The notes beneath the pieces were generated by a model. The model was not told where the DNA came from, did not search any database, and worked only from the letters and a program-made list of their open reading frames with translations. A stretch of DNA of 64,000 nucleotides from Benincasa hispida (taxonomy: Eukaryota > Streptophyta > Magnoliopsida > Cucurbitales > Cucurbitaceae), in contig NC_052357.1 of assembly GCF_009727055.1 (NCBI RefSeq), forward strand, positions 83,180,156 through 83,244,155. The letters run 5' to 3'. The first letter of the stretch is position 1; each line of letters opens with the position of its first letter. Both the position numbers and the translations under genes were made by a program. Positions 23,266-33,631 of this stretch are shown here, one piece after another.

Positions 23266-24684
23266 TGTAACATCCCGAATTTTAGAAAAAATTTAAGTTA
23301 ATTATCTAAAATTATTGAATTTAAATTTCCCTTTCATTTGGAAAATTGGGGTTAAATTGAAATAATTGAAAAAAATTTATTGATTAAATTGAAGTTAATT
23401 CATTAGATATTCAAACTGTTTATCTTGAAAATATTGAATTTTTTTTTCATGTAGTTTAATTGATTTAAATATCTAGAAGGATTTAATTTGTACCAAATTA
23501 ATGGATTTTATGCCTTTTAACTTTGGTTTTTGAAGCCTAAATTAAGATAATTTGAAAAGTTGATTGATTTATAAATTTAATAGAATCTTTGAAGATTTTG
23601 GAGATATTGTGATAAAATATTTTATTTATCTTTTCAAATTTTGAAAAAAAAAAAAAAAGAATTGAAATTTTTTCGAAAACAAATGAGAGTTAAAATATGT
23701 CAAAAATTGGGGAGAAAGTAATTCGATTTTTTAGCGACAACTTCTACAAAATTGTCAATTTCTAGAGTTTGAACCATTGGATCGTGCTTAAATTTGGTCA
23801 GTATGTTTGAGATATATAAAGTTTTATTTTGAACGGTTAGATCTTTGTTTGAAGCTCTGGTTTGTTCGTAATTGTTGCTGAATAAAATCTGTAAAACTAG
23901 AAATTTCCCTTCTCTCTCACTCTCAAACTGTCCTCATGCAAGACCCTCACTACTAGCTGCTAGCCTAAACAATTTATGTCGTCTGACAGCAACACCCGCT
24001 GCCTATCTATAGTGCCCACAAGCCTACGTGCCATCTACCGCCACAGCCTGATTTTTGTCGGAATCTTGAGAAAAATCTTGAGTAAGACTTATTTTCCTTA
24101 TAATTTGGGAGGTGAAATCCATCCATTTGATTTTAGGTTAAATTAGTAACCTCTCTTTGGTGTGAAACTTAGTTTCAAAATTTGAAAGTTTTGAGGCATT
24201 AACCATCAAGCTAGAGACCATTTTGTTTTACAGTAAATTGGTGAAGATCGGTAAGTTTTGTAAGTTGTTGGATGGTTATTATTTTGGATTGAGAGTAATA
24301 GTGGAAAATTAAGTTATTGATTTTGGATTTAATTCTGGATCAGATTGGCTAATTGAATCGAGTTTTGGAATTTGTCTTGGACTAAGCCACAACTTTAAGT
24401 TGGTTCAAGTGTACTAAAGAAGTTCTAAGGAGATTTTGTTTTACGTTTTTTTTACCAAGTTGAGGTAAGTGGTACTATTATCGATGCCTTTGTGCCAGGT
24501 GACCTAGTCTAGAATTATAAAGTTAATTAATGGACTCTTGAAGCATGATTTTGTCATTATGTTTTGCTAGTTGCATGGCAGTTACAAGTATTATGAGCAT
24601 GTTCAAATTTTTAATTAGTACTGATATTATGTATGTGATGCATGAATAGACTAGTAGAGCGGTTTATTATCTCGCCTTAACGCA

Positions 24685-25163
24685 TGTTATTATTATGTTT
24701 GATGGTGTGCCTATGGGTCGCTAGACATGCGTGAACCGACAGGTTTACGTTCATGTTATTATCATGTTTGACGGTGTGCCTACGGGCCACTAGACATGCG
24801 TGAGCCGACAGGTTTACGTTCATGTTATTGTCATGTTTGACGGTGTGCCTACAAGCCGCTAGACATGTGTGAACCGATAGGTTTACGTTCATGTTATTAT
24901 CATGTTTGACGGTATGTCTACGGGCCGCTAAACATGCGTGAGCCGACAGGTTTATGTTCCATGTTACTTTTATTTTCATGTTTCATGTTTTGATGGCGAG
25001 CCTACGGGCCGCTAGACATGCGTGAGCCGACAGGTTTACGTTCATGTTATTATCATGTTTGACGGTGTGCCTAGGGCCGCTAGACATCCGTGAGTCGATG
25101 GGTTCACGTTCATGATATTATCATGTTTGACTGTGTGCCTACGGGCCGCTAGACATGCGTTTC
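24685..25163 (+). repeat. 69-bp minisatellite in family C 3' LTR
   Basis: About seven units of GTTATTATCATGTTTGACGG...GCTAGACATGCGTGAGCCG, with a period of 69 bp and one longer unit near 24960, in the opposite orientation to the array at 16447-16975. The frame is open on the minus strand (24677-24979), again because the period is a multiple of three. Confidence 0.9.
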
Positions 25164-25492
25164 AAGGCAAGATAGTACGCGTTTTGATTTTCCCTTTCAT
25201 CATAAAAACCGATTTGCTGTATGAGCCACAGGCTATTTTTCTTTACTCGTGGAATGCATAGCCAAATCCCGGTAATGGGATCACTTACTGAGTATTTTAT
25301 ACTCAACTTTTCTAATTTATGTTTTTCAGGTAATGATAGGAACAGACTGGCGGGTGACGAAGGGACCTGTGATCGTACACATATGGGACATGTAAATCGC
25401 TTCGCTCAGTTTACGTTTTCAAGCTATTTAAAAGTTTTGATTTGAAACTCAATATTGGTCAAAATTTTATTTGTTCAAAGTTATTTTTTTTT

Positions 25493-25614
25493 CTCCTAGT
25501 AGGATCAAACGATGCTGAATTTAACTGTGAGAAATTAATATTACATATGAGTACAATAAACATATGAATACAATAAACTAGGGCATTCACACCCAACATA
25601 ATCTCTCACTTGTC
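25493..25614 (-). repeat. Truncated copia 3' LTR and polypurine tract
   Basis: On the minus strand the purine tract GGACAAGTGAGAGATTA (25599-25615) is followed by TGTTGGGTGTGAATGCCC at 25598. The LTR continues left for only about 106 bp before changing to family C sequence near 25492. This gives the element's orientation and its true 3' end. Confidence 0.75.
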
Positions 25615-25619
25615 CTAGT

Positions 25620-26980
25620 TTAGAAATATCGTAGACCTAAACTCCGTAGGTGACCCTCAAAAACTTTAGCTGTGAGGGTATTTGTAAAAGGATTAGGAAT
25701 GTTTTGCTCAGAAGGTATTTGGGTTACTACAACGTCACCACGATGTACGATTTCCCAGATAAGGTGGTACTTGCGTTCGATGTGCTTTCCCCGTTTATGG
25801 CTTCGAGGTTCTTTTGAATTTGCAATTGCACCACTGTTGTCACAATACAAAGTGATGGGTAGATGCATATTTGGAATAAATTCCAAATCTGTCAAGAATT
25901 TCCTCAGCCATACTGCTTCTTTTGTTGCTTCGCAAGCAGCTACGTATTCAGCTTCCATTGTGGAGTCAGCTATACAGGTCTGTTTTACACTTCTCCACAC
26001 TACTGCTCCTTCATTAAGAGTCAACACTGATCCAGATGTAGACTTCCTAGCATCTTTATCAGTTTGGAAATCAGAGTCAGTGTATCCAGTAACGATCATA
26101 TCCTTAGCACTATACACGAGCATGTAGTCCCTAGTTCTCCTGAGATACTTTAAGATATTCTTAACGGCAGTCCAATGATCACGTCCAGGATTAGACTGGT
26201 ACCTACTGACGATCCCTACTGAGTAGCATATGTTAGGTCTAGTACATAACATTGCATACATCAGGCTTCCAACAGCGGAAGGATAGGGAATATTTCTTAT
26301 ATCCTCAACTTCTTGAGGTGTCTTAGTACATTGTTCATTTGACAGATGAATTCCATGTCTGAAAGGCAACAGACCCTTTTTGGAATTCTGCATTTTATAT
26401 GTAGACAACATTTTGTCTATATACTGTTCTTGCGATTCCGAATAATTTGGATCCCAAGAATATACTGCGCATTTCCTAAATCTATCATTTGGAATTGTGT
26501 ATCTAGCCATTGCTTGACATTAGTAAGGTATCCTACATCATTTCCAATGAGTAGAATATCATCGACATATAAAACCAAGAACATTACAATAGAATTAATG
26601 ATCTTTTTGTAACACAAGGCTCATCAACATTCTATTCAAAGCCATAAGATTTGATTGCAGTATCAAATCTTATATTCCAGGATCTAGAAGCTTGTTTTAA
26701 TCCATAAATGGATTTCTCAAGCTTACAAACCTTTTATTCTTGACCCTCAAGTATAAACCCCTCTGGTTGAACCATATAGATACTCTCTTCAAGATTGTCA
26801 TTCAAAAAGGCTGTCTTGAAATCCATTTGCCAAATTTCATAGTCATAAAAAGTTGCAATGGATAAGAGTATTCTTATCGACTTTAACATGGCAACGGGAG
26901 AGAAAGTTTCTTCATAATCCACTCCTTCTCTCTGAGTATAACCCTTTTCCACAAGTCGAGCCTTAAAAGTCTGTACTTTA
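25620..26980 (-). pseudogene. Copia reverse transcriptase and RNase H, frameshifted
   Basis: Three open pieces cover the domain. The N-terminal RT (26952-26734) has [20 protein letters not shown] and [18 protein letters not shown]. The active-site piece (26617-26417) has LYVDDILLIGND. The large C-terminal piece (26510-25620) runs from the RT thumb (PYPSAVGSLMYAMLCTRPNI) into RNase H (GYTDSDF, STMEAEYVA, LYCDNSGAI) and ends with NPFTNTLTAKVFEGHLRSLG. The YVDD box and RNase H acidic residues are intact. Frame changes around 26730 and 26500 break the polyprotein. Confidence 0.88.
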
Positions 26981-27242
26981 TCAGCTTGATCTCATTTTCT
27001 CTTGTAGATCCATTTGCAACCAATTGGTTTCACATCACTTGGTTTATCTACAAGAGTCCAAACTGAATTAAAGACATTGACTCCATTTCGAGATCCATAG
27101 CTTTTATCCGCTGGTCACAGTCCACATCATTCATTGCCTGTTTATAGGTCAACAGATCCTCTATGCCCTCATCAGGTATAATGATTTGAGTTTCAACTAA
27201 ACCCAAATAGCGGTCAAGCTGTTGAACAACTCTCTCATTACG

Positions 27243-28250
27243 TCAAGGCACTTTCAACTCTTGAGAAGGATGTGACTGACCAAAAATACTAGCTTTATCT
27301 ACTACTTTAGTAGATAAACTAGGTATATTTGTAGCATCTTTTGAAATTTCTTTCAACACTATTTTACTGCATGGTCGATAATTTCTAATGTGGTCTTTCT
27401 CTAAGAACGTGGCATTTGTTGATACAAATACCTTGTTTTCTTGAGGATGATAAAACAGACCACCCCTTGTTTTCTTTGGATAACCTACAAATAGGCATAC
27501 TTTGAACGATGTTCCAATTTCTTGGGATTTTATATCAACACATGTGTTGGGCAACCCCAAATTCTAAAGTGACGTAAACTACTTTTACTCCCTTTTTATA
27601 GCTCATAAGGTGTTTCTGACACACTTTTAGAGGGAACGTTGTTCAAAATATGGACAGTAGATTCAAGTGCATATCCCCAAAAGGAATCAGGAAATTGAGC
27701 ATAGCTCATCATAGAGCGAACCATATCTAATAAGGTTCAGTTTCTTCTTTCTAGTACACCGTTCTGCTGAGGCGTACTAGGTGCAGAGAGTTGTGACTGG
27801 ATCCCATTTTCTATCAAATAGTCTTGGAATCGTATGTCCATATACTCTCCACCTCGATCTGATCGAAGTGTCTTTATTATTTTACTTAATTCATTCTCAA
27901 CTTTAGCCTTATATTCTTTGAACTTTTCAAGAGAATCAAACTTGTGATGAAGCAGGTAGACATGACCATACCTTGAATAATCATCAATAAAATTAATGAA
28001 ATATTCATACCCACCTCGAACCTTGACATTCATTGGTCCACAAAGGTCCGAATGTATGAGCTCTAAGGGTACTTTAGCTCTAAGACCTTTTCCTGATAAA
28101 GATCTCTTGGTCATCTTTCCTTCAAAACAGGATTCACATGGAGGTAAAGAGTTATCTTCTAACTGACTTAAAAGTCTACTCTTGACCAATCTCCCAATCC
28201 TATTGAGATTTATGTGACCAAGTCTTAGGTTCCATAGATAGGCGTTGGAA
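27243..28250 (-). pseudogene. Copia integrase, broken downstream
   Basis: The frame 28189-27737 (150 codons) carries a CxxC pair (C18, C21) of the zinc-binding end and an intact D48, D111, E147 triad with 35 residues between the last two (SDLCGPMN, RSDRGGEYMD, PQQNGVLERR). A stop after 27737 separates it from the region 27560-27243. That region holds the conserved copia integrase C-terminal block CLFVGYPKKTRGGLFYHP with VFVSTNATFLEKDHIRN. The SQELKVP linker before RT follows. The catalytic core looks chemically competent, but the polyprotein is interrupted. Confidence 0.88.
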
Positions 28251-29570
28251 GAAACACCTTTTTTTTTTTATTCTGAGTTTCTAATGTTCTAAACATTTTA
28301 GTATTTAAAACAAAATTTGCTCTAGTTGGTCTTAACTTATATAAGTTGTCTTCAAGTGTAGCAGAACAAATTTGAATACCTTTATAAAAAAATGAATACT
28401 TCATTTATATTAAAAGATATTGTATATAATTGTTCTATAATACAATCGATAGATATCAAATTCCTCTTCATAAGAGATACATACAAAATATTTTTAAGTA
28501 CTAGATATCTATCATCAAAAAAAAACTTCAGATCTCCCATTGCTTTAGCTGAGACAACCTCTCATGTTCAATTTTGAGGGTTATCAACACCTTCTTCAAG
28601 CTTTTTCCAAAAACTAATTTCCTAAAACGAGAAACAAATATGATTAGTGACTCCTAAATTTAGTATTCAGGTTGAAATATCATATTCCACTAAACATGTT
28701 TCAACGACTAGTAAATCATATTTATCTTGTGCCATTTTCTCAGCTTTCTTCTCTACAAGGTACTTCGAGCAATTTCTCTTTCCAATGCCCGTTTTGGTTA
28801 CAGTGAAAACAATTTCCTTTATCTGCATCCTTCTTTCCCTTTCTTATCTTGGGAGCTTATCCTTTCCCCTTCTTTTTCATTTGAGCTTTAGAGGGTCCAG
28901 CTTTGTTTTTAGAGGACGATCCTCTTTTAATTTTTTTCTTTAGTGATAGCAACATTTGCTTCCACTTCCTTCCTCTTACCTAAAGTAAGGTTTTGGAATT
29001 GCTGGAGCTTGTTAAGAAGGGTAGTGAGGTTAAATTCTATCTTATTTAAAGACGAATTTTGTCTCAAGGTATAAAACTCTTCGGAAGAGATTGTAAGATA
29101 AGCTAACCTGATTAGCCTCAATCAATGGGCCCGCCATTTACTTCAGTGATATTGAAGTGCATCATCATGTCCAGGACATGTTCTCTAATAGAGGTCCCCT
29201 CCTTCATCCGCTTTGTGTAAATGTGCTTAATTGCCTCGTGTCTAAGGGACCATGATGGTTGCCCAAACATTTCTCTTAATGAATCTGTTACTCTTTAGCC
29301 GTAGCTAAGGATTCATGTTTCTTTGCCCAAAACATCAGACATGCTGGCAAGAATGTAAACACAGGCCTTTTCATTGGCTTTGACCCATCGATCGTATGCT
29401 TCCCGAACAGTTCGGTTAGCATTTGAGGTTGGGGCTTGAGGACATTCCTCAGTTAAGACAAATCTTAGATCGTTAACTACCAGTATTGTGTTTAGATTTG
29501 ATTTCCATGTTGAATAATTATCACCGTTTAGTTTCTTGGAAGCTAAGAGTTGAATTATCAAGCTATTCAT
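28251..29570 (-). pseudogene. Copia gag, zinc knuckle and protease region, broken
   Basis: Gag begins at the ATG ending at 29570 (MNSLIIQLLASKKLNGDNY), in the same style as the gags at 45311, 49023 and 63902. The first frame runs to about 29313 (RFVLTEECPQ, REAYDRWVKANEKA). After a stop the central part continues in other frames, including SLNKIEFNLTTLLNKLQ at 29121-28927. A damaged CCHC knuckle lies near 28790-28740, and the GAG-pre-integrase region up to 28251 is heavily decayed. Protease cannot be recognised with confidence. Confidence 0.8.
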
Positions 29571-30639
29571 GCTGAAAAAGATAAACATATTGTTTTAGAA
29601 AAACTATAATCACAAAGAAACCAATTTAATTTAGCAAAAAAACTAATAATGTACCCTTCATTATTATATTTTGCAACGATATTTCAAAAGTTTAGAGTAA
29701 CCTCAACCGAAGGGTAGTCGATTATTCCTCTTTTGAACCAAGACAATCTTGACTAGATGCTAACCCCAGAATAACTCTTTATTCTTATAGCACTTTAGTT
29801 ATCACTACTTTGATCGAGAATATACTAACATCTTAGTAATTTTTGTAAGTGTAATCTTCCATTTTTGGATTTTAGAGACCAGAATCAACATGATCCCAAA
29901 AGTGGAAAGTCAATATGAAAATTGATCTAAGAGAGCCTATCCAGATTTGGAGTTCGCGGTGTTCCGAATCCTATAATACAACCCTCCAAAGGGAAAGGTC
30001 GCTTCAGGGCAGACATGCAAGCGCATTATAGGAATCTCACGATGCGACCTAATGGAAGAGACCGTGGGATATGTTATTACATACCCCTCACCCACTTACT
30101 ATGAACTACTTCCCATATTCACCTTGATATTGATCCATGCAAACACTCTTCGAAGGGAGTCTGCTCTTAAGCATAGACCAAAGCCCTGCGTGGACCTCAC
30201 GATGTGAACTCTTAGGGACACTAGAGCTAAAAGTACACTACTTCTCTCTAGCTGAAGTGTTCTATAACGGTTTAAGATATAAAAAAAAACTTAGAGAAAT
30301 ATTTTGGCTAAATTGAACATATCCTAAGTCTAGGTAATAGATCCATGTATAACTCTTATACTGGATTTTTAACCTATGATGTCTAGGTGATAAACAAATT
30401 TTATTACCTCACATCTCTTACGCATGCTCATTAGAACTAGGATTATTTGACTTAGACGCCAGTTTGATCTCCAGGTAGGAGGTGTTCCGTAAACCGTCAT
30501 TTTAAGAACCCCCAACCTTAGACGAGATCTCCTCGGGTAAGTAAATAACTCTTTGTTTAACAAGTAATTGACCTATTCTAACTCTTTAGAAAAGTCGATT
30601 AAAATTGCACCAATTTAATCCTAGGTGAGCATGCATTGG
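29571..30639 (-). other. 5' leader of the truncated copia element
   Basis: About 1.07 kb upstream of gag on the minus strand contains no coding sequence. It resembles the leaders of the copia elements at 44300-45310 and 62900-63900 (for example, blocks with TTATCACCTAGACATC and CACCCTCACTTACTATGAA in one orientation or the other). It ends abruptly at the family C LTR without reaching a primer-binding site or 5' LTR. Confidence 0.65.
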
Positions 30640-31396
30640 AAAACTGTCTTTATTATTTTAATGAAATTTATTTTCCTCAATGTTAAAAATATTTTGAATG
30701 TAAATGTGTAATTATAAGTAACGACCCTTATCAAAGTACTCAAAAGGTTGGGTCGTTACCGTGTGTGTACACATAAAAGACTATAATGAATTAGTACTTT
30801 GCTATATGAATTAGCATTGGAAGGAAACCTATTCCTTTGAAATCAGATATTTCCATCTTGTATTTTTCTTTTCTTTTTCTTTTTTTCCTTTTTTTTTTTT
30901 TTTTTTTGGTGTTAAAAAATACGTAGTTATATTTGCATAAATATGAGATCATGAATGCCTACCCATTAAAGTGATTGAAGCCCATCGTACGCGACACTTA
31001 GACAAGCCCGTGTGGACCCAGGCCCAATTCACAAAGCCTAAGCAAACAAAAGAACCTGGTTTTGTCTTTATATGTTTCAATTTCTTTACAATTTTAAATA
31101 TTATGCCCTTCTCGCCTTTGAAGTTCAACCCTATCCTTTCAATTTTCAAACATTTGACGAAATAGTTCTTTTTTACAACTTTATGAAATGGGTAATTTCA
31201 ACCTTTAATTCACAGAAACAAAGCAGGCTTTTTTAAATAAAAGCAGCATCAACATTCAACATTATCCCAATCAGTTTGAAATTGTCCATAGTTGTTATTA
31301 TATTTTCTTCCTAGTTTCACACCAGTTCGATCAATTACGTGTAGAGGAAAGCTCGAAACCAATTGCGTGTAAAATTTTCTGTATTTGGAAAGTTGG

Positions 31397-31564
31397 TTAA
31401 GAAAAATCTGAATTTTTTTTGTTTTTATAAAAAGAAAAAACCACGTGTTTTTCTTTTATGGCAATGAGAATTGATGAGGCAATTAAGCATGTAAGCAAAA
31501 GAGACATACAAAACGCAGAACAAAAACGCTTGTTACTGGCGGCCGCCGCATTACTTCGTGACAT
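31397..31564 (-). CDS. Possible small membrane-type ORF, unrecognised
   Basis: A minus-strand ATG at 31564 opens 55 codons, in good local context (A at -3). The predicted product has a basic, Ala-rich start (MSRSNAAAASNKRF), one hydrophobic segment (about residues 18-33, SLLLTCLIASSILIAI) and a basic, Lys-rich tail. The layout would suit a small single-pass or secreted peptide. I recognise no family, and the tail is low-complexity A/T sequence. It may be accidental. Its position in the low-copy island and higher GC at its start are the only reasons to list it. Confidence 0.18.
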   Translation of the reverse strand: MSRSNAAAASNKRFCSAFCMSLLLTCLIASSILIAIKEKHVVFSFYKNKKNSDFS

Positions 31565-32606
31565 TTTTAACGCTTTAATTTTGCCTCTAATGGCTTTTAT
31601 TATTATAATTATTTGAAAATCCCAATTCCTAAATTGGCTTCGATTGGGAATTGGGATGGGATTCGGTTGACACTTTTGCTTTCCCTTTTGTTTACTCACA
31701 TTGAAACAAAACAAAACAAAACAAACCCACTGGATTGGATAATTAGTTTTGTGGGCAAAAAAGAAAAAAAATATAGTGATGTTTTTTTTAAAAAAAAAAT
31801 TTGTTAGGGATAAGAATGGAGTGATGAGTAGGCAGTGACAGCAGCGAAGCACTCATACAACACGTGTACATCTTTATTCTGATTCACGAATATGGGTCCC
31901 ATCATGCTACGTCATCAACCCATCCTACTTGGAATTTTTATTTTTAATTTTCTGGTTGATTCTACGGAGGCTGCTGGTTTTAAATTTTAATCTATTCACA
32001 TTTTTTTCTCTTCTTTTAAATAGTAGACTGTTACGACACGACGTTTTAGCTTCACGTACTTCTCCTTGCCCAACTTTCCACCTCTTTACCTTCTGATAAC
32101 GACACTCCAAAATCCACCTTATTCGAACTCGTGTGAGCTCTCTAGTTGAAATTACACTGAGAGCAACTCAATAATCTCTTTTTCTAAATTTATTGACATG
32201 CACCCAAATTTTTATCTTAGGGAGAAAGGGTAAAGTGGGCAATATATGATTTGAATAAGGTAAAAAAAATAATAATAAAAAGAAGCGGAAATAAATGAGA
32301 ATTTTCTGGGAATTAACGTGATTGTGGGTGAGTGTTTTACCAAATGGCAGTGTTTTAAGGGAAGTGGGAGAGGAGGGAAATCCAAAAGGAAAGGGTTGTA
32401 CAAGTCAATTTGTAGACCTTTTAAAAGTAAGTGAACTCCAACTCCTCCTCCTCTCCCACAATTATTCCAATGTGCAGGGCATAGTCTTTGGTCAATTACG
32501 GCATAAACCCAGTGGAGAATTTTATTTTTTTTAAAAAAAAATTATGAGTGTGACGACGGACATATCATAATAACTCAATTCATTAATTATTTTATTAATT
32601 TAAAAA

Positions 32607-32631
32607 AGAGAGAGAGAGAGAGAGAGAGAGA
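32607..32631. repeat. (AG)12 microsatellite
   Basis: An uninterrupted AG dinucleotide run of 12 units lies 1 kb upstream of the zinc-finger start codon. GA runs are frequent in plant 5' regions and usually length-variable. Confidence 0.95.
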
Positions 32632-33002
32632 TATAACAAAGAAAGCACCCATTGATCCACTTGGGTTACGATTAGACCAAATCCTCGAGCAAATACAGCC
32701 ACATAGCCCTCACAGACCTTTGGCTGCCTTCCACTCATTTTGACATTCGTATTTTCCACTTTATGAAGCAACAAACGCTAACCCACCGTCTCACTCTCAC
32801 TTGCCCTCATATTAATTACTTACAAAAAGAAAAAAATTAAAAAAAAATTAAAAATAGATGGCGGTGTAAGTTATTAGATAATACTAAAAAGTAGATAGAT
32901 TCATTGAATTTTGAGGTAGGGGTTAGCTTGTGTGAGAAGTAAGATAGGTGGGAGATGAAGGAAGTTTGGTTGGTTGTAGACGGAAATGAAAGAGTTAGAG
33001 TC

Positions 33003-33024
33003 AGGAGAGGAGAGGAGAGGAGAG
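33003..33024. repeat. (GGAGA)n microsatellite
   Basis: Four to five GGAGA units lie in the upstream region of the zinc-finger gene. They give a purine-rich plus strand about 610 bp before the start codon. Confidence 0.85.
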
Positions 33025-33486
33025 GGTGCGTTTTGTTTAATAAAAATAGTCCTCCTATTGGGAAAACTAAGAAAGACGCCGGCTGCTGCCATGAACCCGC
33101 GTCTGGGGTTTTGCCATCTTGGTCAGGCAGGACGACTATTAACATTTTGACTTGGAACGTTGAATAGTATTATTATTATTTATGAGACATTTTGGTTTTG
33201 TAATGGTGGGGATTTTTTTATAGTCTAAAACTCACTCACTCACTCACAACTTTCCACTCTTCTTCTTTTCTTCTACTTTTGTGTTTGACCCAACTGGGTC
33301 CTCCTTGGCTACTAAGAATAACTCTAACCAAACGTGATCTCTTCCAATTTATATTCTTCATTTATTTTTATTTTAAGAAAAAACAAAAACAAATTTGTAT
33401 TTTAATTTTGTAATAACTTGGGCATCTCTCTTACTTTCTCACCACTTGTCACGCAACTTCCTTACTCTTCATCTTTTTCCCTTCCA

Positions 33487-33492
33487 TATAAA
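33487..33492 (+). promoter_or_regulatory. TATA box of the ZAT10-like gene
   Basis: TATAAA lies in CCATATAAACCCATCC, 140 bp before the start codon. Transcription would start near 33515-33525 and give a roughly 110-base pyrimidine-rich leader with no upstream ATG that I can see. Upstream W-box words (about 33149 and 33285) and a CTCA microsatellite (33231-33247) fit a stress-responsive promoter, but only by analogy with ZAT10/STZ. Confidence 0.6.
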
Positions 33493-33631
33493 CCCATCCA
33501 CCCCTTCTCTCACTCTTATCACTCCATAAACACTTTCAAGTTTCACCCAATTCCTCAAATCTTCATCTTCTTCTTCCTTTTCTTCTTCAGCAAGCACTCA
33601 CTGTTTGATTTCATCATCTTATCTTTCTGTA

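Larger units (their letters stand above)
25493..30639 (-). mobile_element. Ty1/copia element, truncated at both ends
   Basis: A minus-strand copia element whose order from right to left is leader, gag, zinc knuckle, GAG-pre-integrase, integrase, RT, RNase H, polypurine tract and the first about 106 bp of a 3' LTR (TGTTGGGTGTGAATGCCC reading left from 25598). There is no 5' LTR, and the 3' LTR is cut after about 106 bp. The flanks are family C LTR on both sides with about 55 bp lost and no TSD. This is the best-preserved pol in the window, although it has several frameshifts and stops. Confidence 0.88.
19029..30760 (+). mobile_element. Ty3/gypsy element with family C LTRs, split by copia DNA
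   Basis: The element has a 5' LTR (19029-20410), an initiator-Met primer-binding site (20413-20424), about 2.85 kb of heavily decayed internal DNA, a polypurine tract (23249-23265) and a 3' LTR (23266-30760) interrupted by copia sequence. RT-like fragments near 22490-23000 place it in Ty3/gypsy. The flanks ATGTA (19024-19028) and GTGTG (30761-30765) differ by two transitions, compatible with an old TSD. The two LTRs differ strongly in length (1382 bp against about 2.35 kb without the copia insert) because about 1 kb with the minisatellite is absent from the 5' LTR. Confidence 0.83.
23266..30760 (+). repeat. 3' LTR of the family C gypsy element, split
   Basis: Family C sequence runs from TGTAACATCCCG (23266) to about 25492 and resumes at about 30640, ending GGTCGTTACC at 30760 (last base changed from A). 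Without the intervening copia DNA it is about 2.35 kb. About 55 bp expected at the junction, judged against 20230-20288 of the 5' LTR, is missing. It carries the 69-bp repeats at 24685-25163. Confidence 0.82.
30761..33480. other. Upstream low-copy region of the zinc-finger gene
   Basis: About 2.7 kb without a recognised transposon. It holds a T-rich run (30880-30908), GCCCA words near 30980 and 31020, CACGTG-containing ABRE-like sites (CCACGTGT about 31440; CACGTGTA about 31862), an AG microsatellite (32607-32631), a GGAGA microsatellite (33003-33024) and a CTCA microsatellite (33231-33247). W-box words TTGACT (about 33149) and TTGACC (about 33285) lie within 500 bp of the start codon. None of these sites is proven. 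Confidence 0.5.

Noticed and set aside
24677..25163. Regularly spaced repeats resembling a CRISPR array
   Set aside because: Units are contiguous tandem repeats without unique spacers, located in an LTR of a eukaryotic retrotransposon.
33605..33631. Longer start of the zinc-finger protein, nine codons upstream
   Set aside because: The upstream start would be TTG. The ATG at 33632 gives the MALEAL start known from ZAT10-type proteins.
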